From Ascidia mentula (lineage: Eukaryota; Chordata; Ascidiacea; Phlebobranchia; Ascidiidae): 64,000 nt of DNA. Of this stretch, positions 1 through 12,300 are shown piece after piece; within the stretch, counting starts at the first letter, position 1; each line of letters begins with the position of its first letter. Under the pieces are notes generated by a model. The model was given only the letters and a program-made list of their open reading frames with translations. It was not told the origin of the DNA and made no database searches. Location: NCBI GenBank assembly GCA_947561715.1, contig OX387203.1, forward strand, positions 18,042,001 to 18,106,000. Direction: 5' to 3'. The translations under genes and the position numbers were made by a program.

Positions 1-350
1 TTAGCATCATTCACTCGCATGATGGCAGTGTTGAGTACTTGGGAATCGTTGCTTGTGAAGTTGTGTTGGAAAGTTACAAATCGATCCATGAAGTTATTCA
101 TGCCTGTATACGCAGCGCTAGTGTCATTCGAAACTGGTTTCAACACCAACATCAACGACAATATCTTACTAGAGAAGTCGACTGCAACATTTTCAAAAAA
201 CGGATTCTCATTCATCAAAGCTTTAGTTTCAAACAAATGTTGAAGTTGAGTCGTGAGTGGAATAAAAGCAATTGTAAACGAGAATGCCCAGGAGAGGATA
301 ATGGAAAGGATGACAGTTTTCAATTCCGGTTTCAAGGATGCATCGAGTGG
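1..350 (-). CDS. Exon 12 of LDLa-GPCR: TM4 and long second extracellular loop (incomplete)
   Basis: Acceptor TTTGTTTCAG, phase 0. TM4 (LKTVILSIILSWAFSF) ends in IAFIPL and is followed by at least 80 polar residues with several N-X-S/T sites and no cysteine before the window edge. The reading frame is open to base 1. TM5-TM7 and the cytoplasmic tail lie outside the window. Confidence 0.7.
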
Positions 351-3300
351 CTGAAACAAAAGAAAACATTGACGTGTTTTCATTAAAAGTAATAAGTTTG
401 CAAGCTCGGCGTTCGTTTCAAATCGAGGGATGTGCACAGTTGTCAGTTCGAATCCCATCGGACTGGAAATTGCTCCTTCTTTCTCTACTCTGCAGTTCCC
501 AAATTGGGCAAAACTGCGTCATTTTAACAATATTCCTTTTAGTTTCGTTTCTCATGTCAGTCTTAGATTCTAGCGATATCTGTGAGTGTGAAAATAAATA
601 GGTTTCTGGAGATAAAAGATTTCCAGAGAGAAAGTTGTCGTAAAATTTTGGAAAGGGTCGTCACCGGTTCAACGAAGTTGGCAATAGCTGGCTTACCCAA
701 ATAAAATTGTTTCACTTACGTTTTTGACAGCATACAGTCGGAATATGGTCAACAGAACCATTGTAAACACCGATGTTTCGCTTGAAAGCAAAACCAATAC
801 CCCCATTGTGGTGCAACTTCCGCTTGATCTCCATATAAGGTCATTGGCACAATAATTTCCGGAGTATCTGACACCAGCGGCGCCCAGCATGATCAGATAA
901 ACTCCCATGAGTAGATCGGAAACGGATAGATTCAAAACAAGCAGATGGTTTGTACGAAATGCAGCAGATTGTGATTCTGTCGTCGCCAACGTTTTACCTT
1001 CCATCACCATGACAACCTTGAAACATATTAAAGGAATATAACACGTGTTCTTATTGTGCAACAAAGACTAAACAAACTTTGTTTATTTTACCAAATTTCC
1101 GGCAATGGCGAGCATCCCCATTATCCACACAATGGCTCGTAGAAATGGGTTTGCAATCAACTCGTATCGTGATGAAAATATGTTTTCGTTGATCACTTTT
1201 GTATTTGTTGGACACTCGTCTGACCAATCAGAGCAGTCGCCGACTCCATTGAATTTCTATGTGGAGTAAATTAAAGAAAACTTTGTAGTTAAGTTGGTCA
1301 TATTGGCGTCTGTAAACAGCACAATGCGAAATTACTGTTTTGTATGTAATTGGTGAACAACGGAACTATGGAAATTAGACAAAAAATGTGTACTGCAATG
1401 TACATGTGTAGTTTTGTATACGTGGAAGGCGTGTGACGCGTTAATTGGCCAGAAAGGTGGCGAGAAAAATAAGAACTAATTGGTAGACTGACAGTTCTCA
1501 TCTGGTGCAAACGTTGAGGTGTGCTTGTGTGGTTAAGTCTAAAGAACATGATTTGTGCAGTGGGTCGCACTTTATTCTTTGGTATTCGTCCTTTTAACAT
1601 TGGGCGCTTTTAAAGTCTCTTTCATATTGACGTGACTTTATTTAATTATGAAATCCGCATCTGTAGTGCGGCTCCCAACTTTTGTGTTGACGGTAAGTCG
1701 TTAGTACAGGGTGAACTGAGCGTTTACCGTAGTTGAGGTTGGGAAATTAGGCGCTAGAAACGGAGAAAAGGTCTTTCCAAATTTCAAAACCTAGAACTTC
1801 CATACCCGCCCTCCCAATAACTTTAGTCCGAATTCGGGTTCGCTGAATTAATTTCGGTCACAATAATAACATGCACGGAATCAAAACATCTTTGCTACAG
1901 GAAACAAAACTTAAATAATGTTAACATGTGTTTACCTTCTCTTTCTTAACGAACAATGGATCTTTGTTTTCGCAATAAAACCTCCCGTCCTTTGTGCAGT
2001 TTATTTCGTCATTTTGATTATCGCAGTTAATTGTGAGGTCACAAACATCCGATGCGTTGACAGAAATCTGTCACAGAAATCTGGGAAATACTTAAACCGT
2101 CTTTGTGGTTAACTGTGTGCGAAAGATTCAACAAAGGGCATTATGACAAACAATACTGAACAACAGACAACGATACCTATTTGCCTTTTATAGTTAAAAT
2201 ACAGTTTTGAAGCGATTTTGCTCTAATTCTTGCAATTAATGTGTCTTGAATTTTTTGTGGTTTTTTGTTGACAAAAAATAACTTTACTTTGGCTCCATTT
2301 AACGTTGGACAGTAGAATCTTCCTTCCTTTGTGCAGTTTTGTTCTGGATATTCGTCACTTTCATCCTTGCAATCGATGAAACCGTCGCATACTTTGGACA
2401 TAGGAATATTGAGAAGTCCGTCTATTGCGTCGCAGTGTTTCCGATGTTTGCAAAGTTGAGGATCTTCATCGTGGTTGAAGTATCGATGTGTGTCACGATT
2501 GTTGACCCGATCACCACAATCCTGCCTCCCATCGCACAGTTGTTTGTTGTCGAACCTCAACCACCACCACGGCCCATACTATGTAAAACACATCACGTGG
2601 TTTCTGGTATGTTTTTGTTGCTCATGTTGGAAGGAATATTTTTGTTATTATTTTGAAAGAAAGGCTTGTCAGGATTTCGTGACAGTTCAATGAGGTTTTA
2701 TCATTAGTAAGTTTTGAAACAGATTTCTCTGCCACAAATCTGTGAATCCGGTGGCGACAATTCAGCAGTGACCTTAAACTTTTTGCTTGTGTGGCGTAAA
2801 AGACACATGACACACAGCACTAATTCTTGTCTTTATGCTTTTTTTGTTCACCTGCGTTGTTTATTTAAATCACTGTTCATTACATATATGCTGACATCAC
2901 ATCGCACTTTTGTTTATGTTTCCATCTTTTCTCACACTTTATTTTCACACTTAATTTGTTTTTCTATGTTTGCCACGTCGTCCCGTAACGCCCCATTGAT
3001 TTCATGAAAAACAGTTGATTGGTTAATTTACCGGTGCGAGGAGGTGCTTTGGGTACGATCGAGTTAGTTTCGAGATGGGTGTCGTGCTGTACTGAGAGGG
3101 AGTGTGGAAAAACGAAAAGAGTATCGATAGTATTGGTTTTTACTGAGTATATGCACGTTTTACCGTCGTTTTAGCCTGTTCATTGAAGAGAAGCCCATTT
3201 AGCGAAGTTTATCGAACCAGCGTGAGAGACTTTGGATTCAGTGGTGATCCGTTACTGCAGGGTCCGGGCCGAGGTAGGAAAGAAATCCGTGACAACTTGC

Positions 3301-6300
3301 AAACTCAATTTGTCAGGTAACAGTGCCCATGTGGGACATAAAAACGTCCAACAAAACACTAACAGCAACAAACGTCATGATAGCAAAGTTGTTCGAGATT
3401 TTTATATCTGGAAATGTGATCACTATGTGATTGTTATGCATTACAAGATGTTTATTTCTCAAAAGTTTGGCTAAAGTTTTACATCAACCTGGTAAAAAAC
3501 AAAGAAAATAGCAAAATAAGCTTGACGAACAAATACAATTTGTGACGAAAGCTAGAATTAAATCTTAAACGTTTGGAATGTGACAACGAAATTGACTTTT
3601 CACGCGACTTCTCTTTCAAACTCTCGCCGTGGTCGCAGTACTTTAAGTACCCGCATAAGTCTGACTCTTATTTTTGTGGCAATTGTTAAACATGTAGGTA
3701 TCACAAATCAGTACTACCGTTTAGTGCAACCCAAATACCACATAAATTCCACGCATGTCAACTTTGCACAATAATTGTCTGTGGAAACTCGGTACAAGCA
3801 CGAGTTCTAACTGTTAACGACCTTGAAGGTATTTCTTTAGTAAAGTAATAGGATTTTGTAAATAATTATTATCACGTATTGAAGTCTTGTTCGAATTTTT
3901 GCAAAATAAAACTTTGGAATTTTTTTTCAATGTTTCAGATAAGCAATCTTGCATGCGAAGCTAGTTTTACTCCCCACTACATCCCATAGTTGATTTTGAG
4001 CAATGGGATTGAATTCCAAACTCTGAGCTTTTGAGATTAAGGTACATTACAAACAACAAAGAGAGCGAACAATTTTCCATGATGATACGGAATTTGGTTG
4101 TAAATATGTAAGATGTTTTAACTCGCGATAAAAGTATTCAAACTTATAACTCGCTTCATGTCTCTGATTGTTGGTTTGTTCCACTGTAGTTCAGAAAACT
4201 ACAAGAACCAAACCATGAAGGTAAAAAATATTCATTGCGTTCGACTGCGTAAACATTGTTGCAAACGTTTGTTTAAACTGGAGATTGTCCAGCAAGTGAG
4301 TAAGTACAATGTGTTGGTAAGAACCTACAAATGTACGTAAACAACTAAACCATTTTCATTAAGTCTGGTGAACTGACTTCCTACTAAAAGGAAGTTATGT
4401 ATTCTCACTTACCGCACAGATCCACTCCCCCTGTATGTATTTGGTTGTTGTTGTTGTTGAGCAGTCGTTCTTCACTTCCTCTTCAGCACTGAAAATATTT
4501 GAATGTTTCGCGTTTATTTTATAATTAAAAATTCAAATTGAATGCAGATGATATTTACTTGCGACCTCTGTAGTAATTAAACAAACGTCTTTAAAACCCA
4601 TACATGGGAATTCAGCTCAGAACTGACCTAAAATTACGAAAAGAAGTTTATCCTCCAAACACCTGCTGCACTCCACTGAAGCAAAAATGCCTCACACTGG
4701 ATTTGTTCTCTTGTGATAACATTAATAGTATGCCAAGATATATAAACAATAACAAACATATGCTTTATCCTAATTGGTTTTGAAACACGGTAGCTGAAGA
4801 ACCCAAACATATTGAAACCACTTTAACCCAACAAATAAAACTGGCAACTTGGTACAAAGCAAATTTCTCATGCTTGGTTGTCCATTATTGAAACACTGTT
4901 ACGTCACAAAGGTTGGTGACTTGTAGTGCCTAGATATGCGATGACTTGCATTTAAAGTCTTTTTCGACTACAATACTTTGTAATCAAGGCCCAAAACATC
5001 TTTATGATGTCATAACAGTAAAGGCCCGTTTACACTAAAGACGATTCCGTGTTTGTTTTATTGTGCGCGCGTGCTGAGTTGTGCTGGGATGGGATGTGCC
5101 GGTCTGTGCTAGGATGTGCTCGCTTTTGCTCGATGAGCGTAAATTCGGGCACAGTTGGGAACTGTAACGTTTATGCTGTGACGTAATGAGAATGACTTGC
5201 AGTTTTGTACCGCCCAGGTAAATATCACAGTTCTTGGAACGACACAGGAAAATCGCTCGTAAGATGCAATTATCGATATCGTGGTCTCACGCGAACGCAT
5301 AATTCAAGTGTGTATAAATTCCGTAGTCTTGTGGTCTGAAATTATTCTGCATTGGGCTTTGGCCTAGTGTAGTTTCACTAATCTGTTCTACATTTTGGCG
5401 TGCTTGTGGGACCAAAAACGTCTGATTCCCACATATCTGTGTTTGTGTCTTGGTGTATTCTGAATAAAACAAACTAACCCAAGTTTGGTTTTTCTGGAGT
5501 CTGGAGTCAGAAGTCGGGAAACAAATTCATTTGCAGCTGAACACGTAATCAACAAACAAAACAAACCCCAATTTCTACAATTTGGTGACTCCGTAACTGC
5601 AAAGTTTCCTGCAAAATTCGAAGAAAGAAGATTGAAGATAATTCTTCCAAGACGAACGACAATCTTGACCGTGAGTACCAAACCAGTTGTACTTTTGGTC
5701 GTAATTCTTTCATCATCTAACTGCCACGAGGATTCTATTGATAATCTTTCATTAAAATTGCCATCTGGTTGAATATTTATCAAGCTATATTCGAGCAATA
5801 ATCTCGGCGTTCATTTCGCTGTTTCTTGGATTGCGCACAGTTGCAAATTGACGCGCAAATCTCTCAAATCTTGCTGAGATTTTCAAGGTTCCTCGCTTTC
5901 CATTGTTGGACCGTTGCTACTACCATCTCTCTTGTATTCATCAACCGTTCTTCCACATTTTTATCCTTGAATGCTTTCCTGAGGATTCGTCAACTCCAGC
6001 CCTGTGTTTTAATCGAGCTCATTGGAGATTGTTTTTCGCGTACGCACGGATTTCATCGTTCCCCCCTACAACGTTGGATATTATTCGTGAATGTTCGTTT
6101 CACCCTTCACAATTTCCGTCTCGTTGTTTTGGCCAGGGCGGTCGTCGGGCGTTGGCGTGTCGCTGCGGGAAATCACACCGTCAATTCCGGCGGACCATCA
6201 CACTGTGTTGGACCGATGCCAACAGGCAAGAATGAAACCCGACAAAGTCTGTTGCGCGAGGGAAGGTGGATTTCATTTCAAGAACTTTACAGTCGAACCT

Positions 6301-9300
6301 ATGGAATGCTCTTGGACTATAGAATGTCGCTGGCAACACTCTTGGATTATTAAAGGCAATGAACTAAATTTTTACCTGCCATTGCAAACATCAAGGATAC
6401 TTCAAGAAATCTTGGCTACAAACGTCAGAACATTGTCGCAAATTACCCGGTAATGTGCATACTACTTTTGTTTCTACTCTTTTAAGCAATGCCTAGCCCT
6501 CAGTGGTTATGTAATACTAATCCCCTTATGTTCACTTTCTGTAAAAGGGTTTTTAAACTTTGTTAAGTCTTATTGTCACCGAAACGTTAGTTAATCTTAT
6601 TCCCTGCGTAATTGACGTCTGTTAAATGTGAAATGTGGATTCAACCCTTATAACGTGTCTGCATCAAAGTCAGCACGGGGCCTGACACCTTTATACTACA
6701 TGGCGCGAAATTAAGCAAGGTCGCCGGATATGCCTCCTCACTCATCATGTCTGAAGCCCCAATAGGAAAAATCCTTGGTCTAGTTTTGTTTTGGTTTGAT
6801 GAAGCACGTAACTGCTGATTGACATATTTTACGCATGGTTTTGTTGTTTGGCCATTGTTTTGTGACATGTACTTTGACAAAGCTAAAATATCACTTTTCT
6901 TCTTATTCTCTTTTTCTCTTTTATATCGTTCTTTTGCCTGTTATGTAAAACACTTTTTGAGGCGTGGCTAGTGTAACGTTTATGCTGTGACGTAATGAGA
7001 ATGACTTGCAGTTTTGTACCGCCCAGGTAAATACCACAGTTCTTGGAACGACACAGGAGAATCGCTCGTAAGATGCAATTATCGATATCGTGGTCTCACT
7101 CGAACGCATAATTCAAGTGTGTATAAATTCCGTAGTCTTGTGGTCTGAAGTTATTCTGCATTGGGCTTTGGCGTAGTGTAGTTTCACCAATCTGTTCTAC
7201 ATTTTGGCGTGCATGTGGGACCAAAAACGTCTGATTCCCACATATCTGTGTTGTGTCTTGGTGTATTCTGAATAAAACAAACTAACCCAAGTTTGGTTTT
7301 TCTGGAGTCTGGAGTCAGAAGTCGGGAAACAAATTCAATTGCAGCTGAACACGTAATCAACAAACAAAACAAACCCCAATTTCCACAGAACATTTCAGCA
7401 CACATTGATGCGAAAGTGCAAGGCGACTGCTTCAAAGAAGAGGACGTATCTTATTTTGGTTTGTGGTTGTGTGATGTGACCGCGTTTGACATGTGAGCGA
7501 TTGTTTCGAGCGCACGAAATGGCGAAATAACTGAATTACAAAGCAGTGTGTGGAACGGCGTCTCAGCGGGATGCTGCTGTGGAAAACCATTGTCCTGGTT
7601 CAATTATACCATCTTTGTTTTCATTATCTGTAGTGCTACCTTGCGTCGTAAAAAATATCTAAAACAGTAACTGCCTTAAGTATGTAACACAGTACATGCC
7701 TTAAGTATGTTACACAGTACATGCCTTAAGTATGCAACACAGTACATGCCTTTTGTTGAAGAATATGTACAGCCAATAGCAACAACTTCAATTTGAACCT
7801 ATAATATCGCTGGCGGGGCCGAGAAATGCAAGGCAAGGCTCCTTACAAATTATCAACGTAACTTGTCACTTGCACTTGTCGGTTTCGTGTTCGATTATTC
7901 CAGTAGTGTAAACACCGTGTGTGCCAGACTATGCTGTGTCGTGCCAAACTGTGTTCGTGTGTAAACGGGCCTTTAAGGAATGGGTATTTTTCCTGCAGCG
8001 GCGAAACACATCCTTAACACCTGCATTAGTTTATGAGTCGTGCCAATGAAAACAAGTCATGTAGTATTTACAGACACTTAACACATATTACACTATTGCA
8101 AGTCATAGATTCCTAGTTACGCAATGGATGTCAGTGATTTCAATCCAAAGAACAAACTAACGCTTTATCACTTACTAATGAAATTTGCCACAATCTTTGG
8201 TTTTCCCACTTTGACAAAAACATTCATCACTTTTATCGGGACAGTCGGTGACGTCATCACACACATTTGACCTTGAGATGATCATTGGGTCATTTGTACA
8301 TTGAAAACATGAACGATGATTAAATGTCTGAGAACTTCGAATGTCTCTGCAAATGAAGTCCATTCTTTTTGAATAAGAACTAATGATGTTTTTAGTGAAA
8401 AAATTTTTCTTTACAATAAACTGCGTTTGACACGAGGTTATTTATATTGTAACATTACAAGTTCATTCTGTCTTATCTTAACCGGAAGATACTTTCAACC
8501 AACCACAACATTTCATCAGTACCTGGCATCTCCATTCTCCGAGGTGTAACACAAATCAGATTTATCATCACAATCGGCAATGCCGTCCCATAGAAACATT
8601 TGCGGAAGATTGCAATTCCGGCCATTCCGAACACATTTGAATCCATGTCCATTATTCCAGTGTTGGAAAGCTGGGCAGTCATTGCAAGGATCGCCATCAC
8701 AAACAGTCGAACGTTTCCAACAAGCTGAATTCGGACACTGGAAGTGGGAGGGGCAGAGGTACTCACATGGGGAATTCCCCAAACAATGAGCGAGCTGGTC
8801 GCAGATTTCATTTTTTGAGTTACAGGAAATGTTGGTCGGATAAATTTTGTTGTAACAGACTCCATTATTGTCGAAACAATTACAACGTGGTTTTGAACTA
8901 AATAAAATTGATAGTTTATTTGCATCAACGAAATAAAGGTCTTTTCAAACCTACCCAAAATACACTTCCTTGTTCTTGATGCATTGCTCATGGAATTTTC
9001 CATTACAACCGCATTCATCACTCATATCAGGGCAATCTATGACGTCATCACAAACACTTGACCTTGAGATGATCATTGAGTCATTTTTACATTGGAAACA
9101 CAATCCTTCTTTCATGGACGATGTGTTACGAATATCTCTGCAATAACAAATTTGTTTACAGAAGCAATATTTTACCACAAGCAAGCAGTAATCGCCGTTC
9201 TTTGTTAACATTTATAGCCACAAAACCACTAAGCTCATTTGACTAAAACTATATTCATATTTGCAAATGTTTTAGTTTTTTCGTTTTCACTGCAATGGGA

Positions 9301-12300
9301 AGAGTGACGCCGAATAATGGTAAGATAAGGAGCACAGAGGAAGAGGGGAGTCTGGAGCAGTGCTGGCAAGTACGCATATGCAAAACACAATCAAAAACGA
9401 AATACCTGGCAACTCCATTCTCCGAGGTGTAACACAAATCAGATTTATCATCACAATCGGCAATGCCGTCCCATAGAAACATTTGCGGAAGATTGCAATT
9501 CCTGCCATTCCGAACACATTTGAAACCATGTCCATTATTCCAGTGTTGGAAAGCTGGGCAGTCATTGCAAGGATCGGCATCACAAACAGTCGAACGGGAC
9601 TGGAAGTGGGTGGGGCAGAAGTCACACAGCGTTTTTCCAACACATTGGATCATTCCTTTGCAAAACTCCTTTACTCTTAGGGCGCATACTTTGTTTGAAT
9701 TACTGAAGTCAAACTTGTTGTCGCAACTGTAACGAAGTAATATATTAGGTCAGATAATAATAGTTTCGGGAGATTTGTGTTTGTAAATGTTAAAACATGA
9801 AGAGTCGTCATGGCGGATAATATGTAAATGTTAAGTTTGGTTTGAAATAAACTAAATTAATGCCAACTAGTCATGCACGATTGTGTATGCAAATGTGTGA
9901 ATAACAATACACAATCGACGACTTTACAATAATTTAGCGTAACATCTGTTGAAAAAAACTAATGGAAAGCAAATTGGCGCCAATGTTATAAATTCTGTGA
10001 GCTGTAAACAGTTGACCACTGTTTCGTACTATAAGGTCTCATCAGTGCAGCTTGGTGCGACTGTTGTAAACGATCATGCCGACCATCCGGTCAGGAAAAT
10101 ACTTCTACATTGTGGTGACTATACAGCCACCGTCATCTGAAGCCACTCTGTGCAAAGCCAGCCCAGCCCTTGTCTGTGCTGCTGTTGTTTTGAGAGGAGA
10201 GTTGAGATGCCAGTGAAAGAGGCTGAACCGTTTGCAACGGACGGCAACCTTGACGTTGAAGACCGCTTTAACCCTCAGCTTTAAAAACTTTTTCAACTGA
10301 TAAAAGAACGTAAAGTGCATATATGACACGGCCATGGCAACTTTGCGTAAAACTAAAGGAACATCTACAACAAACATACATCCAAAGTTTTTCGGTTCTA
10401 CGTCAACAAAAAATGTAGAAAACTCCACGAAAAGTAACGGCGACAAAAAATGGTAAACCTTTTGCGCTGAGGAAAAAAGCACAGCGCACAAGGCGCTCGA
10501 GTCGAAAAAATGCATTGTTTAGATAGATGAAGGCACATTTTTTGCAGATATCGAATAGTTTCAAAAATAGGAGAATCCACAGATTGCATAACCTTAAAGG
10601 TCAGGACAGGCTTATTTGTCCCTAATTAACGGAAGACCATAGGGTATAGCAGACGACATTACTCTGTACTCCGATAAGACAGGAATGGTGCGTTTCTTTG
10701 GTCAGTGACATCACATGGCGTCATTTTGGGTGTGATGTCATAACGTTATCCTCACCTTTCTGTTGACTTTAATTTGATGATTCCAACATTTCGTAAATCA
10801 TTTATGACGCGAACTCGTAGGCAACGCTATACTGTCGGACAAAAAGTGGTATTATGACAGAATAATCAGCCAATTGGGTAGGTTTTTCTCGGCGGTCTTT
10901 GTCAGCCTCAAAATTCAATTATATCTTCTATATCTTTTGCTGTGAGTGGACAAAACGACAATGCTAAACTAACGGTTTGTTTCTGTCGTGTTTTTAAATG
11001 TTTATGTATCACGTTAGCGATCATAAATGCTGTAACAACAAGAACACCCTGTCCCAGTAACTGTTTTATTATTACACAACTAAATAAGACATAATAGGTC
11101 GAACAGCGGCCTTCTGTCTTCAGCTTAAATTAACATAAAAATCCGTTTATTGCATTTGTTCACATTTTGTCCTCTGTTTACTGCAATATTATGCTAAACT
11201 AGTTTTAGATTCTTTTGCATTCCTACGCATACGGCTTGCTGCCAGCACTGACGCACGACCGCAGCGCCTTCTATGAAATCAAGCAACAATATCTCGCTTT
11301 CGCATGATTTCGTTCGCAGCGGCAAAAGTGCGACTTTGATCAGCTCTATCTCGGAAACCAGTCGCCGTATCAAGCTACTTTTTTCGCGAAAAATGTTCTA
11401 AAGTTAGGAACGTATCTTTTTTTGAATATTAGCATGTTACATTTGTACGTGTCATATGCACATTAAGATGACCATAATATGTACGGTGGCAAGAGATTGG
11501 TGATAATACAAGCATCAGTACTCGTCCATTAGATTAAGACCTCAGAGGCGGGCGCAGCTTCGCTCGTCCAAACGACAGAAGCCTGACTCGTATCCCATCC
11601 TTGGTTCAAATCCCGATGAGATATCGGAACAACTCCAGTGGGTCCTACTGAAGCATCCACGCAACTATAGTTGCCACATCCACCCCAAAGTCAACTATGC
11701 GGGACGACGGTATTACCGAAATGCGGTCATACAAACGGAAGAAAACATCGTACTGCCACACTACATACGCAACATTAGGCAAGCATCTTAAATGTCTATG
11801 TGGCAAAGTACATTCAAAATACCGCTGTGACGACTGAGCTCCGGATGAAGCCCATCCCGTTGTTACAACACAAACTGCCCGTGTTTATTGATTAGTTGAA
11901 CATGTGGCACATGTTATATTCTAATGCCCGATGAGAAGGTTGTGTGTAACTATAGGAGGCAATAATACTAAATGAATTCAACACAACCCGTTTTCAATCA
12001 GCCAATATCTTGCTCGTTTGTTATTGCTTTTGACAATGGCACCTACTTCGTAGATACGTGTGTGCATTTTGGACTTCCGGTTCCATCCTCTTAAACTCGG
12101 CGCCTCTGCACGGATTGGTTGTTACGACGTGGTCAACATCCCCCTCTTTGTTGACCTCTCACTTCTCTCTCCTTTAAAACATTATTGCAAACCCCGCATA
12201 CTGGAAACCCCCAACTTTCCCTTATTGAATACACCCTTGGAATGCCCATAGCTAAAATACTCGACTTTGGAATCAGACCCTCACTGTCATTTCTGCACAA

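Larger units (their letters stand above)
5163..7387 (+). mobile_element. Short, probably non-autonomous LTR retrotransposon
   Basis: Two direct repeats of about 417 bp, 5163-5579 and 6972-7387, begin TGTAACG and end CA. They differ at about ten positions by eye (roughly 2-3%), so the insertion is fairly young. GAAC flanks both sides (5159-5162 and 7388-7391), a 4-bp target duplication. The first LTR is followed at once by TTTGGTGACTCCGTAACTGC, a primer-binding-site-like sequence. The 1.39-kb interior has only short open frames (5826-6353, 6091-6453) without recognisable gag, protease, RT or integrase, so it must rely on another element. Confidence 0.75.
5021..7973. mobile_element. TIR-flanked DNA transposon (MITE-like), split by an LTR element
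   Basis: Perfect 16-base terminal inverted repeats: AAAGGCCCGTTTACAC at 5020-5035 and GTGTAAACGGGCCTTT at 7959-7974. They are flanked by TA on both sides, as expected for a TA target duplication. Without the nested LTR element (5163-7387) the host element is about 730 bp and non-coding, with TGTGCT-rich subterminal sequence at both ends. It lies in intron 6 of the receptor gene. Superfamily not assigned; a TA target site fits Tc1/mariner-type mobilisation. Confidence 0.65.

Noticed and set aside
1298..1600. 100-codon minus-strand open frame inside an intron of the receptor gene
   Set aside because: Flanked by phase-matched exons of the receptor gene, with no recognisable protein features.
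5826..6453. Overlapping open frames in the LTR element interior as a gag gene
   Set aside because: No zinc knuckle, capsid-like or protease motif could be seen. Reported only as part of a non-autonomous element.
10105..10515. 136-codon minus-strand open frame
   Set aside because: No domain, splice support or plausible composition; it overlaps the ribozyme-like repeat region.
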